From Schlegelella_A sp038231215 (lineage in GTDB: Bacteria; Pseudomonadota; Gammaproteobacteria; Burkholderiales; Burkholderiaceae_C), in assembly GCA_038231215.1 (NCBI GenBank), contig JBBRLS010000015.1, positions 19,098 to 83,097 on the forward strand: a stretch of 64,000 nt of DNA, in the 5' to 3' direction. Shown here piece after piece: positions 37,521-46,819 of this stretch. Position 1 is the stretch's first letter. Each line of letters begins with the position of its first letter. A program made the position numbers and the translations under genes. The notes beneath the pieces were generated by a model. The model was not told where the DNA came from, did not search any database, and saw only the letters and a list, made by a program, of their open reading frames with translations.

Positions 37521-37586
37521 GTCATTCCGAGCGAAGCGAAGAATCTCGCGGCAAACGCCGCGATCCTTCGCTTCGCTCAGGGTGAC
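37521..37586. repeat. Long inverted repeat at the RND permease stop codon
   Basis: A 66-base near-perfect palindrome: GTCA...GAGCGAAGCGAAG...TCGCGGC (37521-37552), an AAAC loop, then GCCGCGA...CTTCGCTTCGCTC...TGAC. It contains the permease stop codon (37577-37579) in its right arm and lies between two convergent genes, so it could end transcription or protect mRNA. Elements starting GTCATTCCGAGCGAAGCGA and ending CTTCGCTCAGGGTGAC are widely dispersed in other bacterial genomes. Confidence 0.7.
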
Positions 37587-40500
37587 ACGCTCGCCAAGGC
37601 GCCTTCCGGCGTCGTCACCGGGCCGCGGCCGCTGAAGCGGTCGAGTGCGAGGTAGATCACCGGCGTGATGTAGAGCGTGATCGCCTGCGAGAAGACCAGC
37701 CCGCCGACGACCGCGAGGCCGAGCGGCTGACGCAACTCGGCGCCGGCGCCGACGCCGAGCGCGATCGGCAACGCACCCATCAGCGCGGCCAGCGTCGTCA
37801 TCATGATCGGCCGAAAGCGCAGCACGCAGGCCTCGCGGATCGCCGCCGCCGGCGCCATCCCCTGGTTGCGCTGCGCGTCGAGGGCGAAGTCGATCATCAT
37901 GATCGCGTTCTTCTTGACGATGCCTATCAGCAGCAGGATGCCGATCGTCGCGATCAGCGTCAGGTCCTGGTCGAAGAGCTTGAGCGTGAGCAGCGCACCG
38001 ACCGCCGCCGAAGGCAGGCCGGCGAGGATCGTCAGCGGGTGGATGTAGCTCTCGTAGAGCACGCCCAGCAGCACGTAGATGACGAGCAGCGCCGAGATGA
38101 TGAGGATGGCCTGGCTGCCCTGCGAGCTCTTGAACACGGCGGCGTCGCCACCGTAGGCGGTGATGATCGACGACGGCAGGCGGATCTGGTCGCGATACTT
38201 CTCGATCCTCGCAGTGGCGTCGCCGAGCGCCGTGCCCGGCGCCAGGTTGAACGAGATGGTCACCGCCTGGAGCTGGCCGACGTGGTTGATCGAGGTCGGG
38301 CCGACCGAGCGCGTCACCGTGGCAAAGCTCGACAGCGGCACCAGCGCGCCGTTCGACGAGCGCACATGGATGTTGTTGAAGGCGCTCTCGTCCTGCTTGG
38401 CGCCGGGCGCCACCTCCATGATCACCTGGTAGCTGTCGACCGCCGTGTAGATGGTCGAGACCTGGCGCTCGCCGAAGGCGCTGTAGAGGGCGGAGCGCAC
38501 CGCGTCGATGGATACGCCGAGCGTGTTGGCGCGATCGCGGTCGATCTTCAACGAGGCCTGCAGGCCCTTGAGCTGCGAGTCGCTCGTGACGTCGCGGAAC
38601 ATCGGGTCGGCGCGCATCGGCTCCTGGAGCTTGAGTGCCCAGTCGTTGAGCTCGCCGGCCTGCACGCTTTGCAGGATGTACTGGTACTGCGCCTTGCTCG
38701 GCCGGCCGCCGAGCTGCAGGTTCTGGATCGGCCGCATGTAGACGCTGATGCCGGGCACCTCGCGGAGCTTCTTGCGCAGGCTCTCGACCACCTGCTTCAT
38801 CGGCGGCCGCTGGTCGCGCGGCTTGAGGTTGATGAACATGCGGCCCACGTTCTGCGATCCGCTGTTGCCGCCCGCGCCGTTGAACGAGTTCACGGTCGCC
38901 ACCGCCGGATCGTTGCGCAGCACCTCGGCGACGCGGTTCTGCAGCACGACCATCGCCGGGAAGGAGATGTCCTCCGCGGCCTCGGTCGAGATGCTGATCT
39001 GGCCGATGTCCTCTTCGGGGAAGAAGCCCTTGGGAATGGTCACGAAGAGCCACGCGGTGGCGACGAAGGTGAGCAGCGCGACGACGAGGACGATGCGCCG
39101 GTGGCGAAGTGCCATGTCGAGCGAGCGCGAGTAGCCGGCCAGCATCGCGTCGAAACCGCGCTCGAAGGAGCGCACGATCATTCCCGGGCGCTTCATGTGC
39201 GCCTCGTCGGTGAGGAAGCGGCTCGCCAGCATCGGCACCAGCGTCAGCGAGACGAAGGCCGAGGCGATGATGGCGAGCGTGACGATGACCGCGAACTCGT
39301 GGAAGAGCAGGCCGATCACGCCGGGCATGAAGAAGATCGGGATGAACACGGCGACGAGCGAGCTCGAGATCGAGATGATCGTGAAGCCGACCTCGCGCGA
39401 GCCGCGCAGCGCCGCCTGGAACGGTGGCACGCCGTGCTCGACGTGGCGCATGATGTTCTCGAGCATGACGATCGCGTCGTCGACGACCAGGCCGACGGCC
39501 AGCGTCAGGCCGAGCAGCGAGATGTTGTCGATCGTGTAGCCGAAGGCCCAGAGCAGCGACACCGCGCCGACCAGCGAGACCGGCAGCGAGAGCGTCGGGA
39601 TGGCGGTCGCGACGAAGCGGCGCAGGAACAGGAAGATGACGAGCACCACCAGAACGACGGTGCCGAGCATCGTCAGTGACACGTCGTGCAGGGCCGCGCG
39701 CACCGACACCGACCGGTCGTTGACGGCGTTGATGCGCACCGACTGCGGCAACTGCGATTGAAAGCCCGCGAGCTGCGCCCGCACCGCGTCGACGACCTTG
39801 ACGGTGTTGGCGGCCGGCTGCCGGAAGACGCCGAGCGAGATCGACGTTTCACCGTTGAAGGTGGCGGCCGTCTTGACCGTCTCGTAGCTGTCTTCGACCT
39901 GGGCCACCTCCTTCAGTCGCACCGGATTGCCGTTGCGGTTGCTGACGATCAGCTCGGCGAACTCGGCAGCGTTGCGCAGTTGCCGGTTCGCCTGCAGGGT
40001 CAGCGTCTGCGCCGGGCCTTCGAGCGTGCCGACCGGCGTGTTGGCGTTGGCCGCGCGCAAGGCGCCGGTCAGCTCGTCGAGACTGATGTTGCGCGCGGCG
40101 AGCGCGTCGGGCTGGACCCGAACGCGCACCGCAAAACGCTTCTGTCCGAAGATGCTGACCTGGGCGACGCCGTCGAGCGTGGACAGCGTCGGCGAGATCA
40201 GGTGCTCGGCGTAGTCATTGAGGTCCGACAGGCTGAGCGAAGGCGAGGTTATCGCCAGAAACAGGACCGGCGAATCGGCCGGGTTGACCTTGCGGTAGGC
40301 CGGCGGCGAGGTCATGTCCTGGGGCAGCGTGCGCTGCGCCCGCAGCAGCGCCGCCTGCACGTCGACGGCGGCGGCGTCGATGTCGCGGCCCTGGTCGAAC
40401 TCGAGCGTCACCGAGGTCGCCCCGAGTGTGTTGCTCGAGCTGATGACGGCCAGACCGGGAATGGTCTGGAACTGCTTTTCGAGTTGTAGCGCGACCGACG

Positions 40501-40681
40501 TGGCCATCGTCTCGGGGCTGGCCCCCGGCAACTGCGCCGAGACGTTGATGACCGGCGTGTTGTAGCTCGGCAGAGCGGCGACCGGAATCTTGTTGAAGGC
40601 GATCGCGCCGGCAACGACGATGGCTGCGTTGAGCAGCACCGTCAGCACCGGACGGCGGATGAAGAGTTCGGAGAGGTTCAC
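37577..40681 (-). CDS. Efflux RND transporter permease (MdtC/MuxC type)
   Basis: A 1034-residue proton-driven inner-membrane pump subunit. It starts MNLSELFIRRPVLTVLLNAA and shows the two-fold repeat of twelve helices with large periplasmic loops. The helix 4 acidic pair is in GLVVDDAIVMLENIMRHVEH, and the family signatures FLFLRRFVATAIPTLSLPVS and KKNAIMMIDFALDAQR are present. The pattern fits the heteromeric MdtB/MdtC or MuxB/MuxC group. It follows its adaptor by 24 bases; no outer-membrane factor gene is nearby. Confidence 0.93.
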   Translation of the reverse strand: MNLSELFIRRPVLTVLLNAAIVVAGAIAFNKIPVAALPSYNTPVINVSAQLPGASPETMATSVALQLEKQFQTIPGLAVISSSNTLGATSVTLEFDQGRDIDAAAVDVQAALLRAQRTLPQDMTSPPAYRKVNPADSPVLFLAITSPSLSLSDLNDYAEHLISPTLSTLDGVAQVSIFGQKRFAVRVRVQPDALAARNISLDELTGALRAANANTPVGTLEGPAQTLTLQANRQLRNAAEFAELIVSNRNGNPVRLKEVAQVEDSYETVKTAATFNGETSISLGVFRQPAANTVKVVDAVRAQLAGFQSQLPQSVRINAVNDRSVSVRAALHDVSLTMLGTVVLVVLVIFLFLRRFVATAIPTLSLPVSLVGAVSLLWAFGYTIDNISLLGLTLAVGLVVDDAIVMLENIMRHVEHGVPPFQAALRGSREVGFTIISISSSLVAVFIPIFFMPGVIGLLFHEFAVIVTLAIIASAFVSLTLVPMLASRFLTDEAHMKRPGMIVRSFERGFDAMLAGYSRSLDMALRHRRIVLVVALLTFVATAWLFVTIPKGFFPEEDIGQISISTEAAEDISFPAMVVLQNRVAEVLRNDPAVATVNSFNGAGGNSGSQNVGRMFINLKPRDQRPPMKQVVESLRKKLREVPGISVYMRPIQNLQLGGRPSKAQYQYILQSVQAGELNDWALKLQEPMRADPMFRDVTSDSQLKGLQASLKIDRDRANTLGVSIDAVRSALYSAFGERQVSTIYTAVDSYQVIMEVAPGAKQDESAFNNIHVRSSNGALVPLSSFATVTRSVGPTSINHVGQLQAVTISFNLAPGTALGDATARIEKYRDQIRLPSSIITAYGGDAAVFKSSQGSQAILIISALLVIYVLLGVLYESYIHPLTILAGLPSAAVGALLTLKLFDQDLTLIATIGILLLIGIVKKNAIMMIDFALDAQRNQGMAPAAAIREACVLRFRPIMMTTLAALMGALPIALGVGAGAELRQPLGLAVVGGLVFSQAITLYITPVIYLALDRFSGRGPVTTPEGALASVSP

Positions 40682-40705
40682 GGCGTGCCAGTCCCTGGCC
40701 GTTGC

Positions 40706-42007
40706 TCAGACCGCGGGCGCGCCCGACGAAGTGCGCGCGCCGGGGCCGCTGCGCGGTCGCGTCGCCAGGGCGTCGCTCGCCGGTGGCCCGCCCTGGGCGG
40801 CCGCCGACGCCGGCGCCGACGCCGACGCAGCACCGCCGCGACGTCCGCGCGATCCCGACTCGACCGCCGCTCGCTCGACGACCGTCGTGCCCGGCCGCAG
40901 GTTCTGCCGCCCTTCGACGACGACGCGATCACCCGGCTTCACGCCCGTCACCGCGGCGTCTTCGCCGGCGGCGTAGACCACTTCGACCGGCCGCGGCGAC
41001 GCCTTGTTCGACGCGTCGACGACATAGACGATCTTGCCGCGCGGGCTCAGGATCACGGCCGCCTGCGGCACCACCGATACGTCTTTCAGCGTCTGCACGG
41101 CCAGGCGTACGGCGACGAAGGCGCCGGGCCAGAGCCGCTCGTCCCTGTTGGCGAACTCGGCCTTGACGCGCACCGTGCCTGAGCCGGCGTCGACGGCGTT
41201 GTCGACGAAGCGAAGTCGGCCCGTGGCCACGCCCGAGGCCTCGGGCAAGACCGCGGTAACGCTGCCGCCGCCACTGCGCAGCGCCGCCAGCACCGGAGCG
41301 AGGTTGCGCTGCGGCAGGCTGAACGCGACCGAGATCGGGTCGAGCTGCGTGATCGTCACCAGCGGCACGCTGCTCGGCTGTACGAGGCTGCCGGCATAGA
41401 CGTTGATCGCGCCGGCCCGTCCTGCCGCCGGCGCAACGATGCGGCTGTACGAGAGGCCGACCTGCGCTGCCTCGATGGCGGCGCGATCGGAGGCGACCAC
41501 CGCCTGCTGCGACTCGACCAGCGTCTGGTTGGTGTCGACCGCGCCTTGCGATATGAAGTTCTGCGCCATCAGGTCGCGGCTGCGCGCGAGCTGGCGCTGC
41601 GCATCGGCGAGCGAGGCCAGGTCCTTGGCGAGCTGCGCCCTGGCCTTGGTGACGTTGACCACGTCGTTGCGCGCGTCGAGCGTGAAGAGGAGCTGGCCGG
41701 CGCTGACGAACTGGCCTTCCTTGATGTGCACCCTGGTGATGGTGCTGGCGACCTGCGGCCGCAGGTCGACGCTGTTGAGCGCCGTCACGGTGCCGGTCGC
41801 GTCGAGCATGACGTCGACGTCGCGCTTTTGCACGGCGACCGTCGTCACGCTGACCGGCGGCCCGCCGGCACCCGAGGCCGCCGAGCCTGCCGATGCGGCT
41901 CCGGCCGCCGCCAGCGCGTCGCCGGATGGCTTGCTGCGCATCAGCGCATAAGCGGCCGCCGCGGCCAGGACGACGAGGACGGCGGCCATCAGATACGACC
42001 TCTTCAT
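40706..42007 (-). CDS. Efflux RND transporter periplasmic adaptor subunit
   Basis: A 433-residue membrane-fusion protein with an N-terminal anchor helix (LMAAVLVVLAAAAAYALM), a lipoyl half motif (DLRPQVASTITRVHIKEGQF), an alpha hairpin (about 115-190), the second lipoyl half (YSRIVAPAAGRAGAINVYAG) and beta-barrel and membrane-proximal domains. The C-terminal 60 residues are an Ala/Ser/Arg-rich tail. It should bridge the pump to an outer-membrane channel. It is 29 bases downstream of dut. Confidence 0.92.
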   Translation of the reverse strand: MKRSYLMAAVLVVLAAAAAYALMRSKPSGDALAAAGAASAGSAASGAGGPPVSVTTVAVQKRDVDVMLDATGTVTALNSVDLRPQVASTITRVHIKEGQFVSAGQLLFTLDARNDVVNVTKARAQLAKDLASLADAQRQLARSRDLMAQNFISQGAVDTNQTLVESQQAVVASDRAAIEAAQVGLSYSRIVAPAAGRAGAINVYAGSLVQPSSVPLVTITQLDPISVAFSLPQRNLAPVLAALRSGGGSVTAVLPEASGVATGRLRFVDNAVDAGSGTVRVKAEFANRDERLWPGAFVAVRLAVQTLKDVSVVPQAAVILSPRGKIVYVVDASNKASPRPVEVVYAAGEDAAVTGVKPGDRVVVEGRQNLRPGTTVVERAAVESGSRGRRGGAASASAPASAAAQGGPPASDALATRPRSGPGARTSSGAPAV

Positions 42008-42036
42008 GAGCCGTCGATTGTGCCGCCTCGGGACGC

Positions 42037-42486
42037 TCACGCGCGGCCCGTCGACCCGAATCCGCCTGTGCCGCGCTCGCTGGCGCCGAACGACTCGACG
42101 ACGCGAAAGCTCGCCTGCACGACGGGCACGATGACGAGCTGGGCGATGCGCTCGAAGGGCTGCACGGTGTAGGCGCTGGTGCCGCGGTTCCAGCAGCTCA
42201 CCATGAGCGGACCCTGGTAGTCGGAGTCGATCAGGCCGACCAGGTTGCCGAGGACGATGCCGTGCTTGTGGCCGAGGCCCGAGCGCGGCAGGATCATCGC
42301 CGCGAGTTGCGCATCGGCGATGTGGATCGCCAGGCCGGTGGGAATCAGCTTCGCTTCGCCCGGTGCGAGCTCGAGCGGCGCGTCGAGACAGGCGCGCAGG
42401 TCGAGGCCGGCGCTGCCCGCGGTCGCGTAGGCGGGCATCTGATCGGCCATGCGCGCGTCGAGCACGCGTACCTCGACTTCGGTCAT
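42037..42486 (-). CDS. dut: dUTP diphosphatase (Dut)
   Basis: A 149-residue trimeric dUTPase that hydrolyses dUTP to dUMP. All five motifs are seen: AGLDLRA, PRSGLGHKHGIVLGN, GLIDSDYQGPLMV, ERIAQLVIVPV and the flexible C-terminal RGTGGFGSTG. It begins 11 bases after coaBC, a pairing conserved across many proteobacteria. Confidence 0.96.
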   Translation of the reverse strand: MTEVEVRVLDARMADQMPAYATAGSAGLDLRACLDAPLELAPGEAKLIPTGLAIHIADAQLAAMILPRSGLGHKHGIVLGNLVGLIDSDYQGPLMVSCWNRGTSAYTVQPFERIAQLVIVPVVQASFRVVESFGASERGTGGFGSTGRA

Positions 42487-42497
42487 GGCACTTGCGC

Positions 42498-43730
42498 TCA
42501 CTTGCTGCGCGCCAGCCGCGTGGCGATCTCGGCGACGAGCTGTCGCGCCAGCACGAGCTTGCCGGCGCGCGGCAATTCGCGCTCGCCTTCGGCATCGACG
42601 AGCGTCAGCGCGTTGTCGTCGCGCCCGAAGGTCGCGGGGCCGAGGTTGGCGACGATGAGCGGCACGTTCTTGCGGCGCAGCTTCTCGCGTGCGTGGGCGA
42701 TGAGATCGTCGCTCTCGGCCGCGAAGCCGACGCAGTACGGCGCCTTCGGCAAGCGCGCGACGGCGGTCAGGATGTCCGGGTTTTCGAGCAGCTCGAAGGC
42801 CGGCACGGTGCGGCCTTCGGCCTTCTTGATCTTGCTCGCCGCGACGCTGGCGACGCGCCAGTCGGCGACCGCCGCGGTGGCGACGAAGACATCGCTGTCG
42901 GGCGCCGCGGTCATCGCGGCCTCGTGCATCTCGACCGCCGTCGTCACGTCGATGCGCTTCACATGGCGCGGCGTGGCAAGGGCGACGGGCCCGGCGAGCA
43001 GCGTCACCTCGGCGCCCGCTTCGGCCGCAGCGCGCGCGATCGCAAAGCCCATCTTGCCGCTCGACCGGTTGGTGAGGCCACGCACCGGATCGATCGGCTC
43101 GAAGGTCGGTCCGGCGGTGACGAGCACGTGCTTGCCGGCGAGCAGCTTGGGCTGAAAGAAGGCGATCAGCTCGTCGCGCAGTTCGGAAGGCTCGAGCATG
43201 CGGCCGTCGCCGATCTCGCCGCAGGCCTGATCGCCGTTGCCGGGACCGAGCACAGTGGCGCCATCGGCGGCGAGCTGCGCGAAGTTGCGCTGCGTCGCGG
43301 GGTGCGCCCACATCTCGCGGTTCATCGCCGGCGCGACCAGCAAGGGACAGCGTTCGATCGACCGTGCCAGGCAGGCCAGCGAGAGCAGGTCGTCGGCGCG
43401 ACCATGCAGCAACTTGGCGACGAAGTCGGCGCTGGCCGGCGCGATGAGGATCGCGTCGGCCTCGCGCGTCAGGTTGATGTGCGCCATGTTGTTGTGGTCA
43501 CGCGCGTCCCATTGGCTCGTGAAGACGGGGCGGTTCGAGAGCGCCTGCAGCGTTACTGCGGTGATGAAGTGCCCGGCCGCCTCGGTCATCGCCACCTGCA
43601 CCGTCGCGCCAGCCTTGATCAGCTCGCGCACCAGCTCGGCCGCCTTGTAGCAGGCGATGCCGCCCGAGAGCCCGAGCACGATGTGCCGGCCGGCCAGTTC
43701 GGAGGTGGAACTCGAGGGTGCGGAAGACAC
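42498..43730 (-). CDS. coaBC: Bifunctional phosphopantothenoylcysteine decarboxylase / phosphopantothenate-cysteine ligase (CoaBC, Dfp)
   Basis: A 410-residue coenzyme A biosynthesis enzyme. The FMN-dependent decarboxylase half has VLGLSGGIACYKAAELVREL, the catalytic His region HINLTREADAILIAPASADF, PAMNREMW and the substrate Cys region GDQACGEIGDGRM. The ligase half starts at LLAGKHVLVTAGPTFEPIDP with RGLTNRSSGKMG. The GTG at 43730 is the only sensible start before the first strand. The gene lies between the tlpA-like gene and dut. Confidence 0.95.
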   Translation of the reverse strand: MSSAPSSSTSELAGRHIVLGLSGGIACYKAAELVRELIKAGATVQVAMTEAAGHFITAVTLQALSNRPVFTSQWDARDHNNMAHINLTREADAILIAPASADFVAKLLHGRADDLLSLACLARSIERCPLLVAPAMNREMWAHPATQRNFAQLAADGATVLGPGNGDQACGEIGDGRMLEPSELRDELIAFFQPKLLAGKHVLVTAGPTFEPIDPVRGLTNRSSGKMGFAIARAAAEAGAEVTLLAGPVALATPRHVKRIDVTTAVEMHEAAMTAAPDSDVFVATAAVADWRVASVAASKIKKAEGRTVPAFELLENPDILTAVARLPKAPYCVGFAAESDDLIAHAREKLRRKNVPLIVANLGPATFGRDDNALTLVDAEGERELPRAGKLVLARQLVAEIATRLARSK

Positions 43731-43771
43731 AGCGGCGCGATTATCGGCCTCGGCCGGCGCACGCTCCGCGG

Positions 43772-44335
43772 TCAGGTCTTGCGCGGCGCCGCGAGCAGCG
43801 GATCGAGCAGCTCCTTGGCGGCCGGGCCGCTCCAGTCGAGGTCGCCGAGAACCATCGCGGTCGGCTTGCCGTTGCGGCCGATCAGCACGCTGGTCGGAAA
43901 GACGCGCGGCGTCCAGTCGGTCGTGGCATCGCCGTCGACGTCGAGCAGGATCGTCGACTTGAATGGCAGCCGCTCGAGAAACTGGCGGATCAACTCGGCC
44001 GGCTCGCGATAGTTGACCGCGCACACCATCAGGCCCCGCGGCTTGAGTCGTGCCGCCATCGCGCCGAGCGAGGGCATCTCGAGCCGGCAGGGCTCGCACC
44101 AGGTCGCCCAGAAATTGAGAACGACGACCTGGCCGGCATGCGCGGCGAGCTTCCAGCGCTTGCCGTCGAGGTCGGCAAGGTCGAGTTCGGGCACGGGCTT
44201 TGCCTCCGGCCACGGCCGAACGACGTAGGCGGCCGACGCCGGCGTCGAGAACAGCGGCGCGCCGATTGCGGCCGCGCCCAGAACGAGCGCGCGGCGCCGC
44301 GCGGCATGAACAGGAATCTGCGGCTTTTCCCTCAT
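43772..44335 (-). CDS. TlpA-family thioredoxin-like protein
   Basis: A 187-residue exported thioredoxin. The N-terminus (about 1-35) has an Arg-rich start and hydrophobic segment (RRRALVLGAAAIGAPLF) compatible with Sec or Tat export. The thioredoxin domain carries the active site ATWCEPCRLEMPS and the cis-Pro region RVFPTSVLIG. It should reduce periplasmic disulfides, for instance in cytochrome c maturation. The ATG at 44335 gives the best signal peptide; an extension of 22 codons is possible. It is divergent from egtD. Confidence 0.9.
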   Translation of the reverse strand: MREKPQIPVHAARRRALVLGAAAIGAPLFSTPASAAYVVRPWPEAKPVPELDLADLDGKRWKLAAHAGQVVVLNFWATWCEPCRLEMPSLGAMAARLKPRGLMVCAVNYREPAELIRQFLERLPFKSTILLDVDGDATTDWTPRVFPTSVLIGRNGKPTAMVLGDLDWSGPAAKELLDPLLAAPRKT

Positions 44336-44418
44336 GGCATGCATTCTGGGCGATCCCGCGCTAAGGTGCAGGCCGGGCTGTAATGGCCGCAAGCCACGCA
44401 CGAAAAACGGAATTGCCC

Positions 44419-45381
44419 ATGCCCTCCACCAAAGTGCCGCGCGTCCTCCAGACCGGGACCGCCGATTCCGTGGCCGACCAGGCCGCGGCGCGTGCGGCCC
44501 TGCTCGCCACGCCGCCGACGATCGCGCCGAAGTTCTTCTACGACAAGCTCGGCTCGCAACTCTTCGAGGCGATCACCGAACTGCCCGAGTACTACCCGAC
44601 ACGAACCGAAGCCGCCATCTTCGCGGCCCACGCCACGGCGATGGCCTGCGCAACCGGCTCGCGCATGGCGCTGATCGACCTGGGTGCCGGCAACTGCGCC
44701 AAGGCCGCTGGCCTCTTCCCGCTGCTGGAGCCCAAGCGCTATGTCGCCGTCGATATCTCGGTCGAGTTCCTGCGCGAATCGCTGCGCCGCGTGCAGCGCG
44801 AGCATCCGCAGATCGAGATCGCGGGCCTCGGCCAGGACTTCTCGACGGCGCTCGACATCCCGGCCGAATTCGTCGCCGACGCGCGGCCCGTCTTCTTCTA
44901 TCCCGGCTCGAGCATCGGCAACTTCACGCCGACCGAAGCGCTCGCCTTCCTGCGCCGCGTGCGCGACCGGGCCGAGGGCGGTGGCTTGCTGATCGGCGTC
45001 GACCTCGTCAAGTCGCGCGACGTTCTCGAAGCGGCGTACGACGACGCGCTCGGCGTCACCGCCGCATTCAACCTCAACGCGCTACGCCATCTCAACGGCG
45101 TCATCGGCAGCGACTTCGCGCCGCGCCAATGGCGCCATGTCGCTCTGTTCAACGAGGTCGAGTCGCGCATCGAGATGCACCTCGAAGCGCGTGAGGCGGT
45201 CGCGGTCGCCTGGCCGGGCGGCGAGCGGCGATTCGCCGCCGGCGAACGCATCCACACCGAGAACTCGTGCAAGTACACGGTCGGGCAATTCGCTGCCTTG
45301 CTCGAGGCCGCGGGCTTTGCCGCGCCGCTGCACTGGACCGACGCCAACGGCTGGTTCGCCGTGTTCTGGGCCCAGGCCTGA
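44419..45381 (+). CDS. egtD: L-histidine N(alpha)-methyltransferase (EgtD)
   Basis: A 320-residue SAM-dependent enzyme that trimethylates histidine to hercynine, the first step of ergothioneine synthesis. It has FFYDKLGSQLFEAITELPEY, PTRTEAAI, the SAM motif LIDLGAGNCAKA, VAVDISVEFL, FFYPGSSIGNFTPTEAL and the His-binding region FNLNALRHLN. From ATG 44419 the length matches known EgtD (about 321 aa); an ATG 36 bases earlier is in frame but less coding-like. EgtB is not beside it, which is unusual. Confidence 0.92.
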   Translation: MPSTKVPRVLQTGTADSVADQAAARAALLATPPTIAPKFFYDKLGSQLFEAITELPEYYPTRTEAAIFAAHATAMACATGSRMALIDLGAGNCAKAAGLFPLLEPKRYVAVDISVEFLRESLRRVQREHPQIEIAGLGQDFSTALDIPAEFVADARPVFFYPGSSIGNFTPTEALAFLRRVRDRAEGGGLLIGVDLVKSRDVLEAAYDDALGVTAAFNLNALRHLNGVIGSDFAPRQWRHVALFNEVESRIEMHLEAREAVAVAWPGGERRFAAGERIHTENSCKYTVGQFAALLEAAGFAAPLHWTDANGWFAVFWAQA

Positions 45382-45412
45382 CGGCGAGTCGAGCGGCCCG
45401 AATGCCGAACGC

Positions 45413-46255
45413 TCAGCGCTCGGCGAGAAACTTCAGCAAGCGCTGCTGCGAGGCATGCCACGCCGCGCCGTTGCCGCCGACGTGAACGCCCTGGCCGGGG
45501 TTGACGCCGTTGGGCACGTCCTTGCGCACGCGAACCGGCGCGTCGCTGTCGAAGCCGTGGTACGCGCCAGCATAACCCTCGATCTCGGGACGCGGTCCGC
45601 TCGCTTCGCGCGCCAGGGCGCAGCACGGGCCGGGCGCCGCCCAGTCGTCTGACTGGCCGACCAGCATGAGAAGCGGCGCCGCCGCCTCGTAGCCGCGCTT
45701 CAGGTCCGCCTCGCAGCCGGGATAGAAGGCGACCGCGAAGGCAGGCTGCACCTGGGCGGAAGCGACGTCGCGATGACGCAGATTGGTCGCGGCAAGCACC
45801 GTGCTGCCGCCGTTCGACCAGCCGATCAGGCCGATCTTCTTCGCGTCGACGTCCGCGCGCTCGGCGAGGTAGGCGACCGCCCCGAGCGCATCGAGGCGGC
45901 GATTCGCCTGCGTGACGCGGCGCGCGCCGATGCGCTGCGTGCACAACTCCGTCTCGTAGCGCGGCGTCAGCGAGTCGACGACGAGGGCGTGATAGCCGGC
46001 GCGGTTGAAGAGCGCTGCGTACTCGCGCATGCGCTTGCTGAGCTGGCCGCGCCGGTCGAAGGCGCCACCGCAACCGTGAAAGAGCGCGACCGCCGGTGCC
46101 GGCGACGCAGCGGCCGGGAACCACAGCGCGGTCAGGACCAGCGGCGCGTTGCCGGCGCCGTCGAGGCTGGGAAACGAGACGCGCTCCTGGGCCGAAGCGC
46201 CGGCGCTGGCGAAGAGCGCGGCGCAGAGCAGTGCCAGTTCGCGGGTCAACCGCAT
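45413..46255 (-). CDS. Exported dienelactone hydrolase family protein
   Basis: A 280-residue alpha/beta hydrolase with a signal peptide (LALLCAALFASAGASA). The oxyanion region is ALFHGCGGAFDRRG, the nucleophile motif is GLIGWSNGGSTV with Ser in place of the Cys of true dienelactone hydrolase, the acid lies in LVGQSDDW and the His in GAYHGFDS. The substrate is unknown, presumably an ester in the periplasm. It lies directly after the GNAT gene on the same strand with no gap. Confidence 0.88.
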   Translation of the reverse strand: MRLTRELALLCAALFASAGASAQERVSFPSLDGAGNAPLVLTALWFPAAASPAPAVALFHGCGGAFDRRGQLSKRMREYAALFNRAGYHALVVDSLTPRYETELCTQRIGARRVTQANRRLDALGAVAYLAERADVDAKKIGLIGWSNGGSTVLAATNLRHRDVASAQVQPAFAVAFYPGCEADLKRGYEAAAPLLMLVGQSDDWAAPGPCCALAREASGPRPEIEGYAGAYHGFDSDAPVRVRKDVPNGVNPGQGVHVGGNGAAWHASQQRLLKFLAER

Positions 46256-46819
46256 TCAGCCGCCCTCCCCGGGATCGACACGTGGACCGATCATCGGCGG
46301 CGCCGGATGAAAGCGCGCCATCGTGAACGCATCGGCGAAGTGACCGTCACGCATCGCATAGCCGCGAAAGCGGCCTTCGATCTCGAAGCCGAACTTTCGA
46401 TACAGGCCGATGGCGCGCTCGTTGTCGGTGTAGACGGTGAGCTCGATGCGCAGCACGCCCATCCAGCGATCGGCGTAGTCGCACATCGCCTGCATGAGCG
46501 CCGTGCCGACACCCTGCCCCTGCGCCTCGGCGGCGACCGAGATACCGATGGCGGCAACGTGACGACGGCGGATCTGCGCCGCTGCGGCCGGATGCAGGCC
46601 CGCCGTGCCGACGACCGTGCCGACGACCGTGCCGTCGAGCTCGGCGGCGAGCGCCAGGTCGGGCTTGCCCGGGGTCGAGCCTTCGACGAGGCGCGCGCGC
46701 CACAGATCCTCGTTGGTGTAGGGCAACTGCATCAGGCCGGGATAGACGGCCGGATCGCCCATGATCCGGGCGAAGGCGGCGGCGTCGTTCGGCGTGGCGC
46801 GGCGGACCGTGATCATCAT
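46256..46819 (-). CDS. GNAT family N-acetyltransferase
   Basis: A 187-residue acetyltransferase with VRRATPNDAAAFARIMGDPA, the central strand DLALAAELDGTVVGTVVG, the acetyl-CoA loop EAQGQGVGTALMQAMC and the C-terminal ELTVYTDNERAIGLYRKFGF and EIEGRFRGYAMRDG. It resembles the L-amino-acid acyltransferase/YhhY group. A repeated VVGTVVGT in the middle strand comes from a short tandem repeat in the DNA. It overlaps the RibD-like gene by ATGA. Confidence 0.9.
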   Translation of the reverse strand: MMITVRRATPNDAAAFARIMGDPAVYPGLMQLPYTNEDLWRARLVEGSTPGKPDLALAAELDGTVVGTVVGTAGLHPAAAAQIRRRHVAAIGISVAAEAQGQGVGTALMQAMCDYADRWMGVLRIELTVYTDNERAIGLYRKFGFEIEGRFRGYAMRDGHFADAFTMARFHPAPPMIGPRVDPGEGG

